In this document: piece by piece, positions 1 to 7,420 of the stretch | How the letters are laid out: every line of letters starts with the position of its first letter | How positions within the stretch are numbered: position 1 is the stretch's first letter | DNA from: Bacteroidales bacterium | GTDB lineage: Bacteria > Bacteroidota > Bacteroidia > Bacteroidales > Marinilabiliaceae | Direction of reading: 5' to 3' | NCBI GenBank assembly: GCA_017417385.1 | Contig: JAFPZF010000034.1 | Location: forward strand, 1-33,748 | DNA length: 33,748 bases | Notes under the pieces: generated by a model | What the model saw: the letters and a program-made list of their open reading frames with translations, nothing else | Told to the model about the DNA's origin: nothing | The model's database searches: none | Translations under genes and position numbers: made by a program

Positions 1-228
1 AGTAGTGACACGTGGGGGAAGGCCTCACACAGAGGGCACGGAGACACAGAGGAGTTTAGGACACAGAGGCGAGCTGGCGCTCGCAGGGAGAACACAGAGG
101 GGCGGAGGAGTCGAAAGGAAGAGAAAGCGGGAGTAGTGACACGTGGGGGAAGGCCTCACACAGAGGGCACGGAGACACAGAGGAGTTTAGGACACAGAGG
201 CGAGCTGGCGCTCGCTGGGAGAACACAG
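1..228. repeat. Two direct repeats of about 97 bp, 131 bp apart
   Basis: Bases 1-97 recur at 132-228 with one visible mismatch (85 versus 216). Each copy holds a small palindrome, gcgagctggcgctcgc (69-84 and 200-215), with a 6-bp stem. The units are rich in cacagag/cacgg motifs. The left copy starts at the window edge, so the array may continue outside. No gene is supported in 1-424. Confidence 0.9.
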
Positions 229-263
229 GGACAGAGGAGCGATTAGCAATTTGCAATGAGGGA

Positions 264-301
264 TCGGAGTCGTCGGAATCGTCAGAGTCGTCGGAGTCGT
301 C
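264..301. repeat. Short tandem repeat of the type tcggagtcg
   Basis: About four imperfect 9-bp units built on tcg/gag. It is flanked by degenerate gcaat/gatgagg words at 241-260 and 302-340. A shorter piece of the same repeat occurs at 5511-5534, also in intergenic DNA. On the minus strand it would read Asp-Asp-Ser, but no credible gene contains it. Confidence 0.85.
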
Positions 302-392
302 TAGCAATAAGCAATGTGCAATTAGCGATGAGGAATGAGGGGTCAGGGAAGCGAGAGAGAAGAGAAAAGGAAGAAGTTTTGGAGAAACTATG

Positions 393-400
393 TATATTTG
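393..400 (+). promoter_or_regulatory. Bacteroidota -7 box upstream of the Rpn-type gene
   Basis: TATATTTG matches TAnnTTTG and lies 25 bp before the start codon. A TTTTG at 377-381 is too close to be an ideal -33 element. A ggagg at 417-421 serves as ribosome binding site. Confidence 0.45.
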
Positions 401-424
401 CGGAAAATATAGGAACGGAGGATT

Positions 425-1609
425 ATGGTTAGGATAGCGAACTTGTCGTATGACACATATTTCAAGTATCTGATGGAGGATACTATGGCTGCGCGAGTTC
501 TGCTGAGTGCGTTGCTGCGGAGGAAGGTCGTGAGCCTGACGCAGATGAGGAACGAGATTTCGTCGGTGACCAAGGAGAGTGATGGTGTGGAGCTGAACAT
601 GCTTCGGCTTGACTTCGGTGCGGTGATCCTCGACGAGAAGGGGGAGAGGCGATCGGTCCACATAGAGCTTCAGAAGACGAGGGGAGAGGGAGACGCGATG
701 CAATTCAGTCAGTATATAGGGCCGCACTATCAGGACATGAGCCTGGCGGACGACGACGGGAAGGCGATACCGCTGATAGAGATATACATCTTGGGACACA
801 ACTTGCCGGACGTCAAGATAGACGAGGCAGTCCTCTATGCGAAGCCACAGCTGACGAACGTCCACAATGAGCCGATACCATTCGAGGGGAGCAGCGAGTA
901 TATAGACGGGCTGACGCACAGCCTGATAATAGTGCAGTTGCCGAAGGTGAAGAACGTGAAGAAGGAGGGTTCGATACTGAACGTGCTGCTATCGTTCTTT
1001 GCATACAACGACAATTCGAAGACGATAGAGGTGCCAGAGGCTGAGTCTTATTCGCTGGAGGACAAGGAAAGTCTTGAAGTACGGCTGGTGCAGTTGCGAC
1101 TCGAGAATGCAGTAGGAGCGAAAGAGCTGATGAGGGACATTGATTTGGAGCTCGAGGTGCAGCGGGAACTGGTGAAGAGAATAGAGGAGAAGCGGAAGTT
1201 TGAGCAGATGGCGAGGGAGAAAGCAGAGGTGGAAAAGGAGAATCAGGAGATGGAGAGGAAGAATCAGGAGTTGACGAGGAAGAAAGCAGAGGTGGAAAAG
1301 GAGAATCAGGAGATAGAGAGGAAGAATCAGGAGTTGACGAGGGAGAAAGCAGAGGTAGAGAGGAAAAATGCAGAGATAGAGAGGAAAAATGCAGAGATAG
1401 AGAGGAAGAATCAGGAGATGGCGGAGATGATGGAGAGGGAACGTCAGGAGCGGGAAAAGGAACGAGAGGAAAAGGAGAAAGCTGAACAGGAGAGGGAGAA
1501 GGCTATGGCAGTGGCGATAAGGGCGCTGTATGCGACGGGGAAGGGTGTTGACGAGATAGCAGGGATGCTGGGAGTCAAGAGGGAGGATGTGGAGATGATA
1601 GTGGGGTGA
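425..1609 (+). CDS. Rpn-family recombination-promoting nuclease / PD-(D/E)XK transposase-like protein
   Basis: The N-terminal ~200 residues match the PD-(D/E)XK nuclease family transposase group (PDDEXK_2, Rpn-like). The likely catalytic core is D63 in RLDFGAVI followed by E81-x-Q83 in HIELQKT. The opening, with YDTYFKYLMED, is typical of the family. Residues ~215-355 form a long charged coiled coil made of 21-residue tandem units. The last ~30 residues (ALYATGKGVDEIAGMLGV) look like a small helical HTH-like tail, as many Bacteroidota members carry. E. coli RpnA-type proteins are DNA endonucleases that raise RecA-independent recombination; whether this one is mobile is unknown. The ATG at 425 follows a good ribosome binding site. 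A relic of a related tail lies at 31561-31656. Confidence 0.85.
   Translation: MVRIANLSYDTYFKYLMEDTMAARVLLSALLRRKVVSLTQMRNEISSVTKESDGVELNMLRLDFGAVILDEKGERRSVHIELQKTRGEGDAMQFSQYIGPHYQDMSLADDDGKAIPLIEIYILGHNLPDVKIDEAVLYAKPQLTNVHNEPIPFEGSSEYIDGLTHSLIIVQLPKVKNVKKEGSILNVLLSFFAYNDNSKTIEVPEAESYSLEDKESLEVRLVQLRLENAVGAKELMRDIDLELEVQRELVKRIEEKRKFEQMAREKAEVEKENQEMERKNQELTRKKAEVEKENQEIERKNQELTREKAEVERKNAEIERKNAEIERKNQEMAEMMERERQEREKEREEKEKAEQEREKAMAVAIRALYATGKGVDEIAGMLGVKREDVEMIVG
1220..1408 (+). repeat. 63-bp tandem repeats inside the Rpn-type gene
   Basis: Three 63-bp units start at 1220, 1283 and 1346, the first two nearly identical and the third diverged. Each codes for 21 residues (KAEVEKENQE...), that is three heptads of a coiled coil. 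Within the third unit a 21-bp subrepeat (KNAEIER) occurs twice. The number of units can probably change by slippage. Confidence 0.9.
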
Positions 1610-1726
1610 ACAGGGGATAGAAAAGGGAGAAGATTTAGGGGATAGGGGGATGACGAGTCGGATTTTTGATTAGATTTGTAGGTCGATGACTCTACGCCAG
1701 GGGCATGGGGTTGTCGGAAGACATAT

Positions 1727-1755
1727 AGGGAGCTTCTAAAAATTTGAAGCGCCCT
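1727..1755 (+). repeat. Small imperfect hairpin resembling the end of the dispersed repeat family
   Basis: aggg-a-gcttc pairs with gaagc-g-ccct around an A/T-rich loop. Its left arm, gggagcttctaaaaatt, resembles the terminal sequence gggaacttctataaatt of the repeats at 9647, 17950 and 20880. It sits between the Rpn-type gene and the structured RNA, in a stretch (1610-1755) where no gene is seen. Confidence 0.45.
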
Positions 1756-2028
1756 AAAACAAAGGAAAGCGTTTGCTAGAGCTTTGTCGCTTGTGTTGTC
1801 GGAACTAGCACCTTCGATTAGTAACCAAGGGCAATGTGAAAGTGGATGCTGCGGAGTATGGTATATATCATAACCCCGTTGGCGTGCGGAGGGAGGTGTC
1901 CCTCAGGCACGCTTTGCGGGCGTATAGATACCAGACTGGCGTGGGCATCTCTTTACTTGTCGGTTACTAAGGGTTGTGCTAGACCTCGACAACAGGACAA
2001 GTAAAGGTAAGATACCCCGCTTTTTTTT
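1756..2028 (+). ncRNA. Rod-shaped structured RNA with terminal U-tract; 6S RNA (Bacteroidales-1 type) candidate
   Basis: At least ten helices nest in strict order: 1782-1785/2003-2006, 1790-1794/1997-2001, 1795-1801/1987-1993, 1805-1811/1976-1982, 1818-1826/1962-1970, 1845-1849/1945-1949, 1859-1864/1928-1933, 1875-1878/1917-1920, 1882-1887/1907-1912 and 1889-1894/1899-1904. Eight T residues follow at 2021-2028. A long bulged rod of about 200-260 nt ending in a U-tract is the architecture of 6S RNA, and the Bacteroidales-1 motif has been assigned to 6S. A competing 11-bp hairpin, 1951-1961/1996-2006, extended by 1947-1950/2010-2013 and ggg/ccc pairs, would act as the terminator. The 5' end is a guess. 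A -7-like TAGATTTG lies at 1671-1678. The 6S identity is inferred from shape, not sequence search. Confidence 0.6.
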
Positions 2029-2334
2029 ATGTCTATACCTGAAGAGAATTGCTGCCAAGAAGGGGTATTGAGGCGGGGAAGAAGAAAGGTGAGGAGGGGT
2101 GGCATAAAGATTCACGTCGGAGAACTCATAGGAAAGGAGCTTAAGCGGAGTGGCATGGGCAAGAAGGAATTCAGCCGGAGGCTATTCTGCTCAAGGGAGA
2201 ATGTGTATCGGATAATAGGGTCGGAGAACATTGACGTGCAGCAGCTTATGAGGATAGGCGAGATACTGGGGTGTGACTTTTTCGCCATGATATCCCAAAG
2301 CCTCCAAAGGGAGGAACGAGAAAAGCAAGAGTGA
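2029..2334 (+). CDS. Small XRE-like helix-turn-helix protein
   Basis: The segment IHVGELIGKELKRSGMGKKE followed by FSRRLFCSRENVYRIIGSENI is a Cro/C1-type HTH as found in short Bacteroidota regulators, which usually begin MKIHVGELI. The family is expected to bind DNA as a dimer. The start is uncertain. The ATG at 2029 directly abuts the U-tract of the preceding RNA, so ribosome binding there would be poor. An in-frame GTG at 2089, or the ATA at 2104 where the family Met usually sits behind gaggagggg, fits the family length better. The ~25 residues before KIHVG have no family resemblance. It ends ...REERE, and there is no obvious terminator before the next gene. Confidence 0.7.
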   Translation: MSIPEENCCQEGVLRRGRRKVRRGGIKIHVGELIGKELKRSGMGKKEFSRRLFCSRENVYRIIGSENIDVQQLMRIGEILGCDFFAMISQSLQREEREKQE

Positions 2335-2408
2335 CGTGTCAACAAATCCGTAACACTGTGTGACGAGATTGGTAACACGGAGACAAGAAGGGGGAGGAGG
2401 CGGGGAAG

Positions 2409-2416
2409 TAACTTTG
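2409..2416 (+). promoter_or_regulatory. Bacteroidota -7 box before the lipoprotein operon
   Basis: TAACTTTG matches TAnnTTTG, 37 bp before the ATG at 2453. No clear -33 TTTG was found at the right distance. Confidence 0.45.
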
Positions 2417-2452
2417 CGGGGTGGAAAAAGATAACCGATTAGTAGGTACATA

Positions 2453-2707
2453 ATGATAGAGTTCATAGAGAACAATTGGCTTGGCATACTTGGTATCCTT
2501 TTGAGTTTCTTCGGAATCACCTTTGTAAGTGTGGTGAACTTTCTGAGGGAGACGGGACATAAGCTGGCGGACCTGATCAGGAAGAGCAGCGTAAGGAAGG
2601 AATTCTACCGGTGGACGGCAGATTGGTATAGGAAGCTGCCAAGCAGGTGGAAGAAGAGAGTGAGGAAGATGGAAGAGGCTTTGGGTCTTAGAAAGAAGAA
2701 TAACTAA
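2453..2707 (+). CDS. Small membrane protein of unknown function
   Basis: 84 residues. After a short N-terminus comes one hydrophobic segment at about 9-31 (LGILGILLSFFGITFVSVVN), then a strongly basic C-terminal half (WYRKLPSRWKKRVRKMEEAL) that would face the cytoplasm. No family was recognised. It is the first gene of a tightly spaced plus-strand operon, 13 bp before the first FISUMP lipoprotein gene, and lies just behind a promoter-like box. The size and basic tail recall small accessory membrane proteins in mobile regions, but there is no direct evidence for that. Confidence 0.6.
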   Translation: MIEFIENNWLGILGILLSFFGITFVSVVNFLRETGHKLADLIRKSSVRKEFYRWTADWYRKLPSRWKKRVRKMEEALGLRKKNN

Positions 2708-2720
2708 TAACAATTTAGAT

Positions 2721-3431
2721 ATGAATAGATTATTGCTGATGCTGAGCGCAGTAGTTGCGCTGTGTATGTCGTCTTGTAAAGACGATGATGAAGATTGTTC
2801 CTATTCCGTGGCGACGTCGGACGCAGTAGACCTCGGACTGTCTGTCAAGTGGGCGAGGTGTAACCTTGGGGCAACTAATCGTGAAGACTACGGCGATTAC
2901 TTCACTTGGGGCGAGACAAAGTCAGCTACAGATAGCGAGTGCACTTGGGAAAGCTACAAGTACGCCAATGGGGCAAAGTACAATTTGACGAAGTACGTCC
3001 CCGAGGCTCGGGCCTCCAAAGATGGTTACAACGGCTTCTTCGACAACAAGACCGTCCTCGATCCCGAGGATGACGCTGCTCACGTAGTTCTCGGTGGCAA
3101 GTGGCGTATGCCGACCAAGGCTGAATGGGAGGAACTTTACAATAACTGTACTTTTACTTGGACTCGGATCAATGGCGTCCAGGGTTGCTTGGTTACTTCC
3201 AACAAGGAGGGCTTCGCTGACAGGTCGATTTTCCTTCCAGCCGCCGGGCATCGCAGCAATGGCGTCACCTATCAGGGTTCCACTTGCTCATACTGGTCCA
3301 CGTCGCTCGCATCCCCCCTTGCCTACTTTGCCGAATACTGGTTTTTCAACGAGAAAGGTCTCTACTACTCGGATATCCTAGATCGCCGCGATCGGAGCCA
3401 AGGGCTGCCAATCCGTCCAGTCTCAGAATGA
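2721..3431 (+). CDS. FISUMP-domain surface lipoprotein (paralogue 1)
   Basis: Residues 1-18 form a signal peptide ending in a lipobox, with C19 the predicted lipidated residue. The following KDDDED resembles the acidic surface-export signal of Bacteroidota lipoproteins, so exposure on the cell surface is inferred. The mature part is a FISUMP (Fibrobacter succinogenes major paralogous) domain. It shows the hallmark VDLGLSVKWA opening, the DYFTWGE motif, the GGKWRMPTKAEWEEL block and the final SYWSTS...LPIRPV. The domain function is unknown; it is common in secreted Bacteroidota and Fibrobacter proteins. It shares an operon with a second FISUMP gene at 3900 whose mature sequence is clearly related. 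Confidence 0.85.
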   Translation: MNRLLLMLSAVVALCMSSCKDDDEDCSYSVATSDAVDLGLSVKWARCNLGATNREDYGDYFTWGETKSATDSECTWESYKYANGAKYNLTKYVPEARASKDGYNGFFDNKTVLDPEDDAAHVVLGGKWRMPTKAEWEELYNNCTFTWTRINGVQGCLVTSNKEGFADRSIFLPAAGHRSNGVTYQGSTCSYWSTSLASPLAYFAEYWFFNEKGLYYSDILDRRDRSQGLPIRPVSE

Positions 3432-3446
3432 TATGCCAGATTAGCA

Positions 3447-3893
3447 ATGGATTTTATGATGAGTGTCATAGCAGGTGTGGTCGCCTCTGTGATAGGAGCA
3501 ATGGTTTCGGCATATCTGACCCAGCGAGCAAAGAGGGAAGAAGAAGGATCGGCGAAATTAATCGTGAAGTCGGCGGAATTGGAGTCCAATCGGGAAAGGA
3601 CTCGTGTGGAAGTGATGAATGTTGGTTCGGCAGATGCCGAAGAAGTGAAAGTAGAGATTGTTGGCGAAGGAACTGAGTTTACTGCAGATGATCGTGATTT
3701 ACCTTTTGGTGCGCAAGACGAGCCTATGCCGACTATAAAAGTACGTGATTTGGGGACAATAGTTGCTAAGATGGGACAGTCTTGTATGTCAATTCGTGGG
3801 GTTGATAAGACAATTAAGATTAGGATAAGTTGGAGCGACAAGAATGGTAGGCATACAGAAGACAGAACACTAACATTATCAAATACAATATAA
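3447..3893 (+). CDS. Single-pass membrane protein of unknown function
   Basis: 148 residues. A hydrophobic N-terminal helix (about 4-24, MMSVIAGVVASVIGAMVSAY) is followed by a charged linker (TQRAKREEEG). The ~115-residue remainder is beta-rich, with features (ELESNRERTRVEVMNVGSAD) that recall the opening strands of Ig-like or CARDB-like folds. No signal cleavage site is clear, so it is probably membrane-anchored. It lies between the two FISUMP lipoprotein genes, 15 bp after the first and 6 bp before the second, so it is very likely co-transcribed. Codon use here is more A/T-rich than in the flanking lipoprotein genes, which may indicate a different origin. No function can be assigned. Confidence 0.65.
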   Translation: MDFMMSVIAGVVASVIGAMVSAYLTQRAKREEEGSAKLIVKSAELESNRERTRVEVMNVGSADAEEVKVEIVGEGTEFTADDRDLPFGAQDEPMPTIKVRDLGTIVAKMGQSCMSIRGVDKTIKIRISWSDKNGRHTEDRTLTLSNTI

Positions 3894-3899
3894 AGCAAG

Positions 3900-4649
3900 A
3901 TGAATAAGTTGATTGCAATTGCACTGGGCGCAGTGATGGCGTTGTCTTTCACAGGGTGTGGAGACGATGACGAGGAAGGTTCGTATTCCGTGGCGATGCC
4001 AGAGGCTGTAGACCTTGGGCTGTCTGTCAAGTGGGCAAGTTTCAACCTTGGTGCGACGGAACCAATTGGGAACGGTGATTACTTCGCTTGGGGGGTGACT
4101 GAGCCTAACGGTGAGTACAACACTAGTAGTTGGAGCAGTAGCAAGTATGATGCATTGTATAACATACAAAGCTATAAGTGGTGGGGAGGAAAGCGAGTTC
4201 AGGTTGGACTGCCAAGTTGTGATGACTGTTATGAGTACAATGTGACTAAGTATTGCACTGTCGAAGAACAATGGGGTGGTAATGGAGTGATGGACAACAA
4301 GACAGTTCTTGATCGAGAAGATGACGCAGCTAGTGTTCATCTTGGGGGCTCTTGGCGTATACCAACAGCGGAGGAGTGGAAGGAACTAATTGACAATTGT
4401 CGTCTAGAAGATTATGGTGACCGTGATATTAAGTTGGTGTCAAAGAAGAAAGGATTTGAAGATAAGTGGATTGTTCTTCCGCTAAATTGTTATAAAAACC
4501 AAGGGTATTGGTCTTCAACGTTGAAAGAGGGCGATGTGTCGAGAGCTATCGGTGTACATGCTTCTCGAGAAGAAAGGACGAGAGTTTACATTAGTGAATA
4601 TGGATATGATAGATACAACGGGGAATGTATTCGTCCTGTATGTAAATAG
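3900..4649 (+). CDS. FISUMP-domain surface lipoprotein (paralogue 2)
   Basis: The signal peptide ends in LSFTGC with C20 predicted to be lipidated, followed by GDDDEEG, an acidic surface-export-like stretch. The FISUMP domain shows AVDLGLSVKWASFNLGA, DYFAWGVTEP, GGSWRIPTAEEWKEL and the final YNGECIRPV. Relative to paralogue 1 it has a longer middle insertion around residues 75-115 (KWWGGKRVQVG...CDDCYEYNVTKYC) containing extra cysteines. It has the same gene order and orientation as its paralogue, consistent with a local duplication followed by divergence. Its leader is nearly identical to that of the next gene, whose mature domain is unrelated. Function unknown. Confidence 0.85.
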   Translation: MNKLIAIALGAVMALSFTGCGDDDEEGSYSVAMPEAVDLGLSVKWASFNLGATEPIGNGDYFAWGVTEPNGEYNTSSWSSSKYDALYNIQSYKWWGGKRVQVGLPSCDDCYEYNVTKYCTVEEQWGGNGVMDNKTVLDREDDAASVHLGGSWRIPTAEEWKELIDNCRLEDYGDRDIKLVSKKKGFEDKWIVLPLNCYKNQGYWSSTLKEGDVSRAIGVHASREERTRVYISEYGYDRYNGECIRPVCK

Positions 4650-4657
4650 TTGTTGAT

Positions 4658-5422
4658 ATGAACAGAAAGTTGATTGCAACTGCGCTGGGCGCAGTGATGG
4701 CGTTGTCGTTCACGGGTTGTGGAGATGATGACGAGGAAGGAGGAGCGGGTGCTGCTACCACCGCGAAGGCTACGGACATTGACGGGGCTGGGGTCAGGCT
4801 CCTGAAGGGGGCGGCAGTGTCGTACACGGGTAGCTCGGTCAGAGAGTCTACGTTCGCATATAACGAGGACGGGAGTCTTAAGACACAAGATGGAGTAGAC
4901 TTTGCGGTGTTCTGCGCAGAGGTTGGGGCGGAGTTCAACTCGCAAGGGTATTTATCTCGCACAGCGTTCTCTGACGAGAATGATTATGAGACGAGCGCAT
5001 TTGACTATGACGGGGATGGTCATCTGACGAGGTGCTATATGACGGAAGAATGGGAAGAGGAAGGCGAGAAGGGTTATTGGTCTTCGGAGGTAAAGTTCAC
5101 GTGGAAGAATGGGCTTCTGACGACAATCAGATGTGAGGAAGATGGAAGTCTGTATTACGAGACTAGCATAGAGTATTCGGATGTTGACAACAAGCATCTT
5201 CAGCCGGTGTTCGTAGATGGCGATTGGGAGCCGACGCAGCCATTCGTCTTGATGGGGAAGGGGCCGAAGAAGTTGCCGTCTGAGATACGATATGTCGAGT
5301 ATTACAATGGCAAGAAGCAGTATGACAGGACGTTGAAAGTATCGTTTGCTGTTGACACTGAGGGACTGATCAAGTCTTGCACGGCGGGAGGTAAGACGTA
5401 TCAGTACACGTATACGAAGTAG
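4658..5422 (+). CDS. DUF4595-like surface lipoprotein
   Basis: The signal peptide and lipobox (LSFTGC, C21) plus GDDDEEG are almost the same as those of the preceding FISUMP gene. The mature part differs. It consists of repeated short beta-hairpin units of YD-repeat character (FAYNEDGSLKT, FDYDGDGHLTR, VKFTWKNGLLTTI, KSCTAGGKTYQYTYT), matching the DUF4595 type of Bacteroidales lipoproteins. Such proteins are usually surface-exposed and of unknown role. It is the last gene of the operon, followed 20 bp later by a strong terminator. Confidence 0.75.
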   Translation: MNRKLIATALGAVMALSFTGCGDDDEEGGAGAATTAKATDIDGAGVRLLKGAAVSYTGSSVRESTFAYNEDGSLKTQDGVDFAVFCAEVGAEFNSQGYLSRTAFSDENDYETSAFDYDGDGHLTRCYMTEEWEEEGEKGYWSSEVKFTWKNGLLTTIRCEEDGSLYYETSIEYSDVDNKHLQPVFVDGDWEPTQPFVLMGKGPKKLPSEIRYVEYYNGKKQYDRTLKVSFAVDTEGLIKSCTAGGKTYQYTYTK

Positions 5423-5441
5423 AAGAGTTTTTGAAGATAAG

Positions 5442-5488
5442 AGTCCGTCCTTTCTTGGCGAAAGCTGGGGAGGACGGGCTGATTTTTT
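5442..5488 (+). terminator. Intrinsic terminator after the lipoprotein operon
   Basis: A 10-bp stem (5442-5451 with 5471-5480, one G-U pair) is followed by TTTTTT at 5483-5488. The loop contains ggcgaaagct, which can form a GNRA-capped mini-hairpin. Confidence 0.85.
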
Positions 5489-5579
5489 ATTGTTGGTGCT
5501 TGGCGGAATGGTCGGAGTCGTCGGAGGGGTCGGGAGGGTAGATTGTGAGGGAGACAGGAGGAAAGAGGAAGTGGCAGTT

Positions 5580-5611
5580 TTTGAATAATTCAGAAATGGT
5601 AATTATCTTTG
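5580..5611 (+). promoter_or_regulatory. Bacteroidota promoter for the beta-helix gene
   Basis: TTTG at 5580-5583, a 20-bp spacer and TATCTTTG at 5604-5611 match the Bacteroidota sigma consensus closely. Transcription would start near 5617, giving a leader of about 17 nt before the GTG start at 5634. Confidence 0.75.
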
Positions 5612-5633
5612 TGTAATCATAGATAGACACGAA

Positions 5634-6899
5634 GTGCGAGGAAGAAGATATATATATGAACTGATAGCAGTAGCAGGAGCGTTGTTGTTCTTCTGTAGTT
5701 GTCAGCGGCATGACATCTACGTGTCGCCAGACGGGGACGACAGTGCGGACGGGACGATAGAGAACCCGTATAGGACGATAGCCAAGGCTATTACAGAGAT
5801 AAGGCCAGGGGAGACGATATACCTCCGCGAGGGGACTTACAAGCCGACGGCAGAAGAGGCGATGGGCGGCACACTGCATGGGCTGTACCTGTGCGTCTAC
5901 ATGCTTGATGCGTCGGGGTCAGAATTCAGGCCGCTCACGATATCGGGCTATGAGGACGAGAAGGTGACGATAGACCTTAGCGGAGTCGTCCCAGAGAATC
6001 AGAGAGTCAGCGGATTCCAGCTGTCGGGTGACTACTGGAGGCTCAGGAAGTTCGACATAGTCGGGATACAGGTGACGCAGACGGGGCACACGCAGAGCGA
6101 GAACATCACATTGACGGGCAGTAACTGCATCATAGAGAGGGTCAACATGCACGACGGCATGGGCATCGGGCTGTATGCAAAGAGCGGAAGAGGGAACCTC
6201 GTCTTGAACTGCGATGCATATAACAACTATGACCCGGTCTCGGAGAACGGGAAGGGCGGCAACTGTGACGGATTTGGATTCCACCTCTCGGATCCGCAGT
6301 GCACGGGGAACGTCATAAGGGGCTGCAGGGCGTGGAGGAACAGCGATGACGGGTTTGACCTCATCAACAACCTTGCGGAGGTCGAGATAGACAGTTGCTG
6401 GTCGTGGCAGAACGGATATGACTCTAACATGACGGCGCGGGCGGATGGGAGCGGGTTCAAGATGGGCGGATATGGACTCAGGAAGATGGCTGTCAATCCT
6501 GTCCCGCCGATGAACGTCGTCAAGAACAGCATAGCGTGGGAGAACAAGAACGTCGGGTTCTACTCGAATCATCATCTCGGGGGCATAAGATTTGAGAACA
6601 ACAGGTCTGGGAGGAACAACTACAACTACAACTTCGTCAATCAGATAGCACACAACGACAACACCGACGTCGGAGGGTATGGGCACGTCATCAAGAACAA
6701 CGTCTCGTACAGGGGTGCGAGGGGTGAATATACCATGATAGACCCGTCGCAGTGCACAGTCGAGGGCAACACTTTCTTGCCAGACATGGCGCTCACGGAC
6801 AGCAGTTTCGTATCTGTCGACCCGGCGTTGCTATACAGCCAGAGACAGAAGGACGGGTCGCTGCCCGACATAGATTTCCTAAGATTGCGACAAGAGTAG
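5634..6899 (+). CDS. Right-handed beta-helix lipoprotein, PL9 pectate-lyase-like
   Basis: A GTG start gives a signal peptide with lipobox FFCSC (C23). From ~28 the sequence opens DIYVSPDGDDSADGT, the usual start of secreted parallel beta-helix enzymes. Rungs follow with NPYRTIAKAI, GNVIRGCRAWRN and SDDGFDLINN. The last two, with NCDGFGFHL, strongly resemble polysaccharide lyase family 9, which cleaves pectin (polygalacturonate) by beta-elimination; the Asp cluster would bind calcium. The length (421 aa) suits a single-domain PL9 enzyme. Activity on pectin is inferred; it could act on another acidic glycan. No SusC/SusD pair lies nearby, so it is not in a standard polysaccharide utilisation locus. 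The next gene starts 5 bp downstream. Confidence 0.8.
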   Translation: MRGRRYIYELIAVAGALLFFCSCQRHDIYVSPDGDDSADGTIENPYRTIAKAITEIRPGETIYLREGTYKPTAEEAMGGTLHGLYLCVYMLDASGSEFRPLTISGYEDEKVTIDLSGVVPENQRVSGFQLSGDYWRLRKFDIVGIQVTQTGHTQSENITLTGSNCIIERVNMHDGMGIGLYAKSGRGNLVLNCDAYNNYDPVSENGKGGNCDGFGFHLSDPQCTGNVIRGCRAWRNSDDGFDLINNLAEVEIDSCWSWQNGYDSNMTARADGSGFKMGGYGLRKMAVNPVPPMNVVKNSIAWENKNVGFYSNHHLGGIRFENNRSGRNNYNYNFVNQIAHNDNTDVGGYGHVIKNNVSYRGARGEYTMIDPSQCTVEGNTFLPDMALTDSSFVSVDPALLYSQRQKDGSLPDIDFLRLRQE

Positions 6900-6904
6900 G
6901 CACG

Positions 6905-7384
6905 ATGAAGATAGACGGTCGGAGGGTAGATAGCATACTATTTGTCTGTCTCGGGAATATCTGTCGTTCACCGGCGGCAGATGCCGTCATGCGGAAGAAG
7001 GCGGCAGAGAGGGGACTGACAATCTCGGTAGATTCGGCGGGCATAGGGCCGTGGCATGTCGGGCAGTTGCCGGACAGCAGGATGAGGCGATGCGGGGCGA
7101 AGCACGGGTATAACATCAATCACATAGCGAGGCAGGTCAAGGCTTCGGACTTCGAGCTGTATGACGTCATAGTCGGGATGGACGGCGAGAACATGGCGGC
7201 GTTGACCAGGATGGCGAAGCAGAACGGGGCGGACGCTGGGCGGATAGTGTGCCTCGCGGACTACCTGACAGAGAGCAGGGAGTATACGACAGTCCCAGAC
7301 CCGTATTATGGAGACGAGGAGGATTTTGAGATAGCGCTACGGCTGATAGAGGAGGCGGTAGATAATTTGCTTGCTCAGGAGTAG
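6905..7384 (+). CDS. Low-molecular-weight protein-tyrosine phosphatase
   Basis: 159 residues. The P-loop VCLGNICRSP gives the CX5R signature (nucleophile Cys and Arg), and VPDPYYG carries the general-acid Asp of the DPYYG motif. The ATG at 6905 is preferred over upstream in-frame codons because those lie inside the beta-helix gene and the family begins just before the P-loop. LMW-PTPs dephosphorylate tyrosine-phosphorylated proteins, often in exopolysaccharide control, or act on small phosphomonoesters such as arsenate-type substrates. It is probably co-transcribed with the beta-helix gene. A hairpin between this gene and the convergent porX ends the transcript. Confidence 0.92.
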   Translation: MKIDGRRVDSILFVCLGNICRSPAADAVMRKKAAERGLTISVDSAGIGPWHVGQLPDSRMRRCGAKHGYNINHIARQVKASDFELYDVIVGMDGENMAALTRMAKQNGADAGRIVCLADYLTESREYTTVPDPYYGDEEDFEIALRLIEEAVDNLLAQE

Positions 7385-7420
7385 ACAAGAGAAAACAAAT
7401 AAGACATTATAAGACGAAAT

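Noticed and set aside
264-301. Possible CRISPR-like array
   Set aside because: The units are 9 bp with no spacers; this is a microsatellite.
56-919. 287-residue minus-strand open frame across the repeats and the Rpn gene start
   Set aside because: It runs antisense to the clear Rpn gene, its composition is low-complexity (Asp-Asp-Ser from a microsatellite), and it has no family resemblance.
1903-2115. 70-residue minus-strand open frame ending RQSGIYTPAKRA
   Set aside because: It is antisense to the strongly structured RNA and its U-tract, so it is better explained as a by-product of that RNA.
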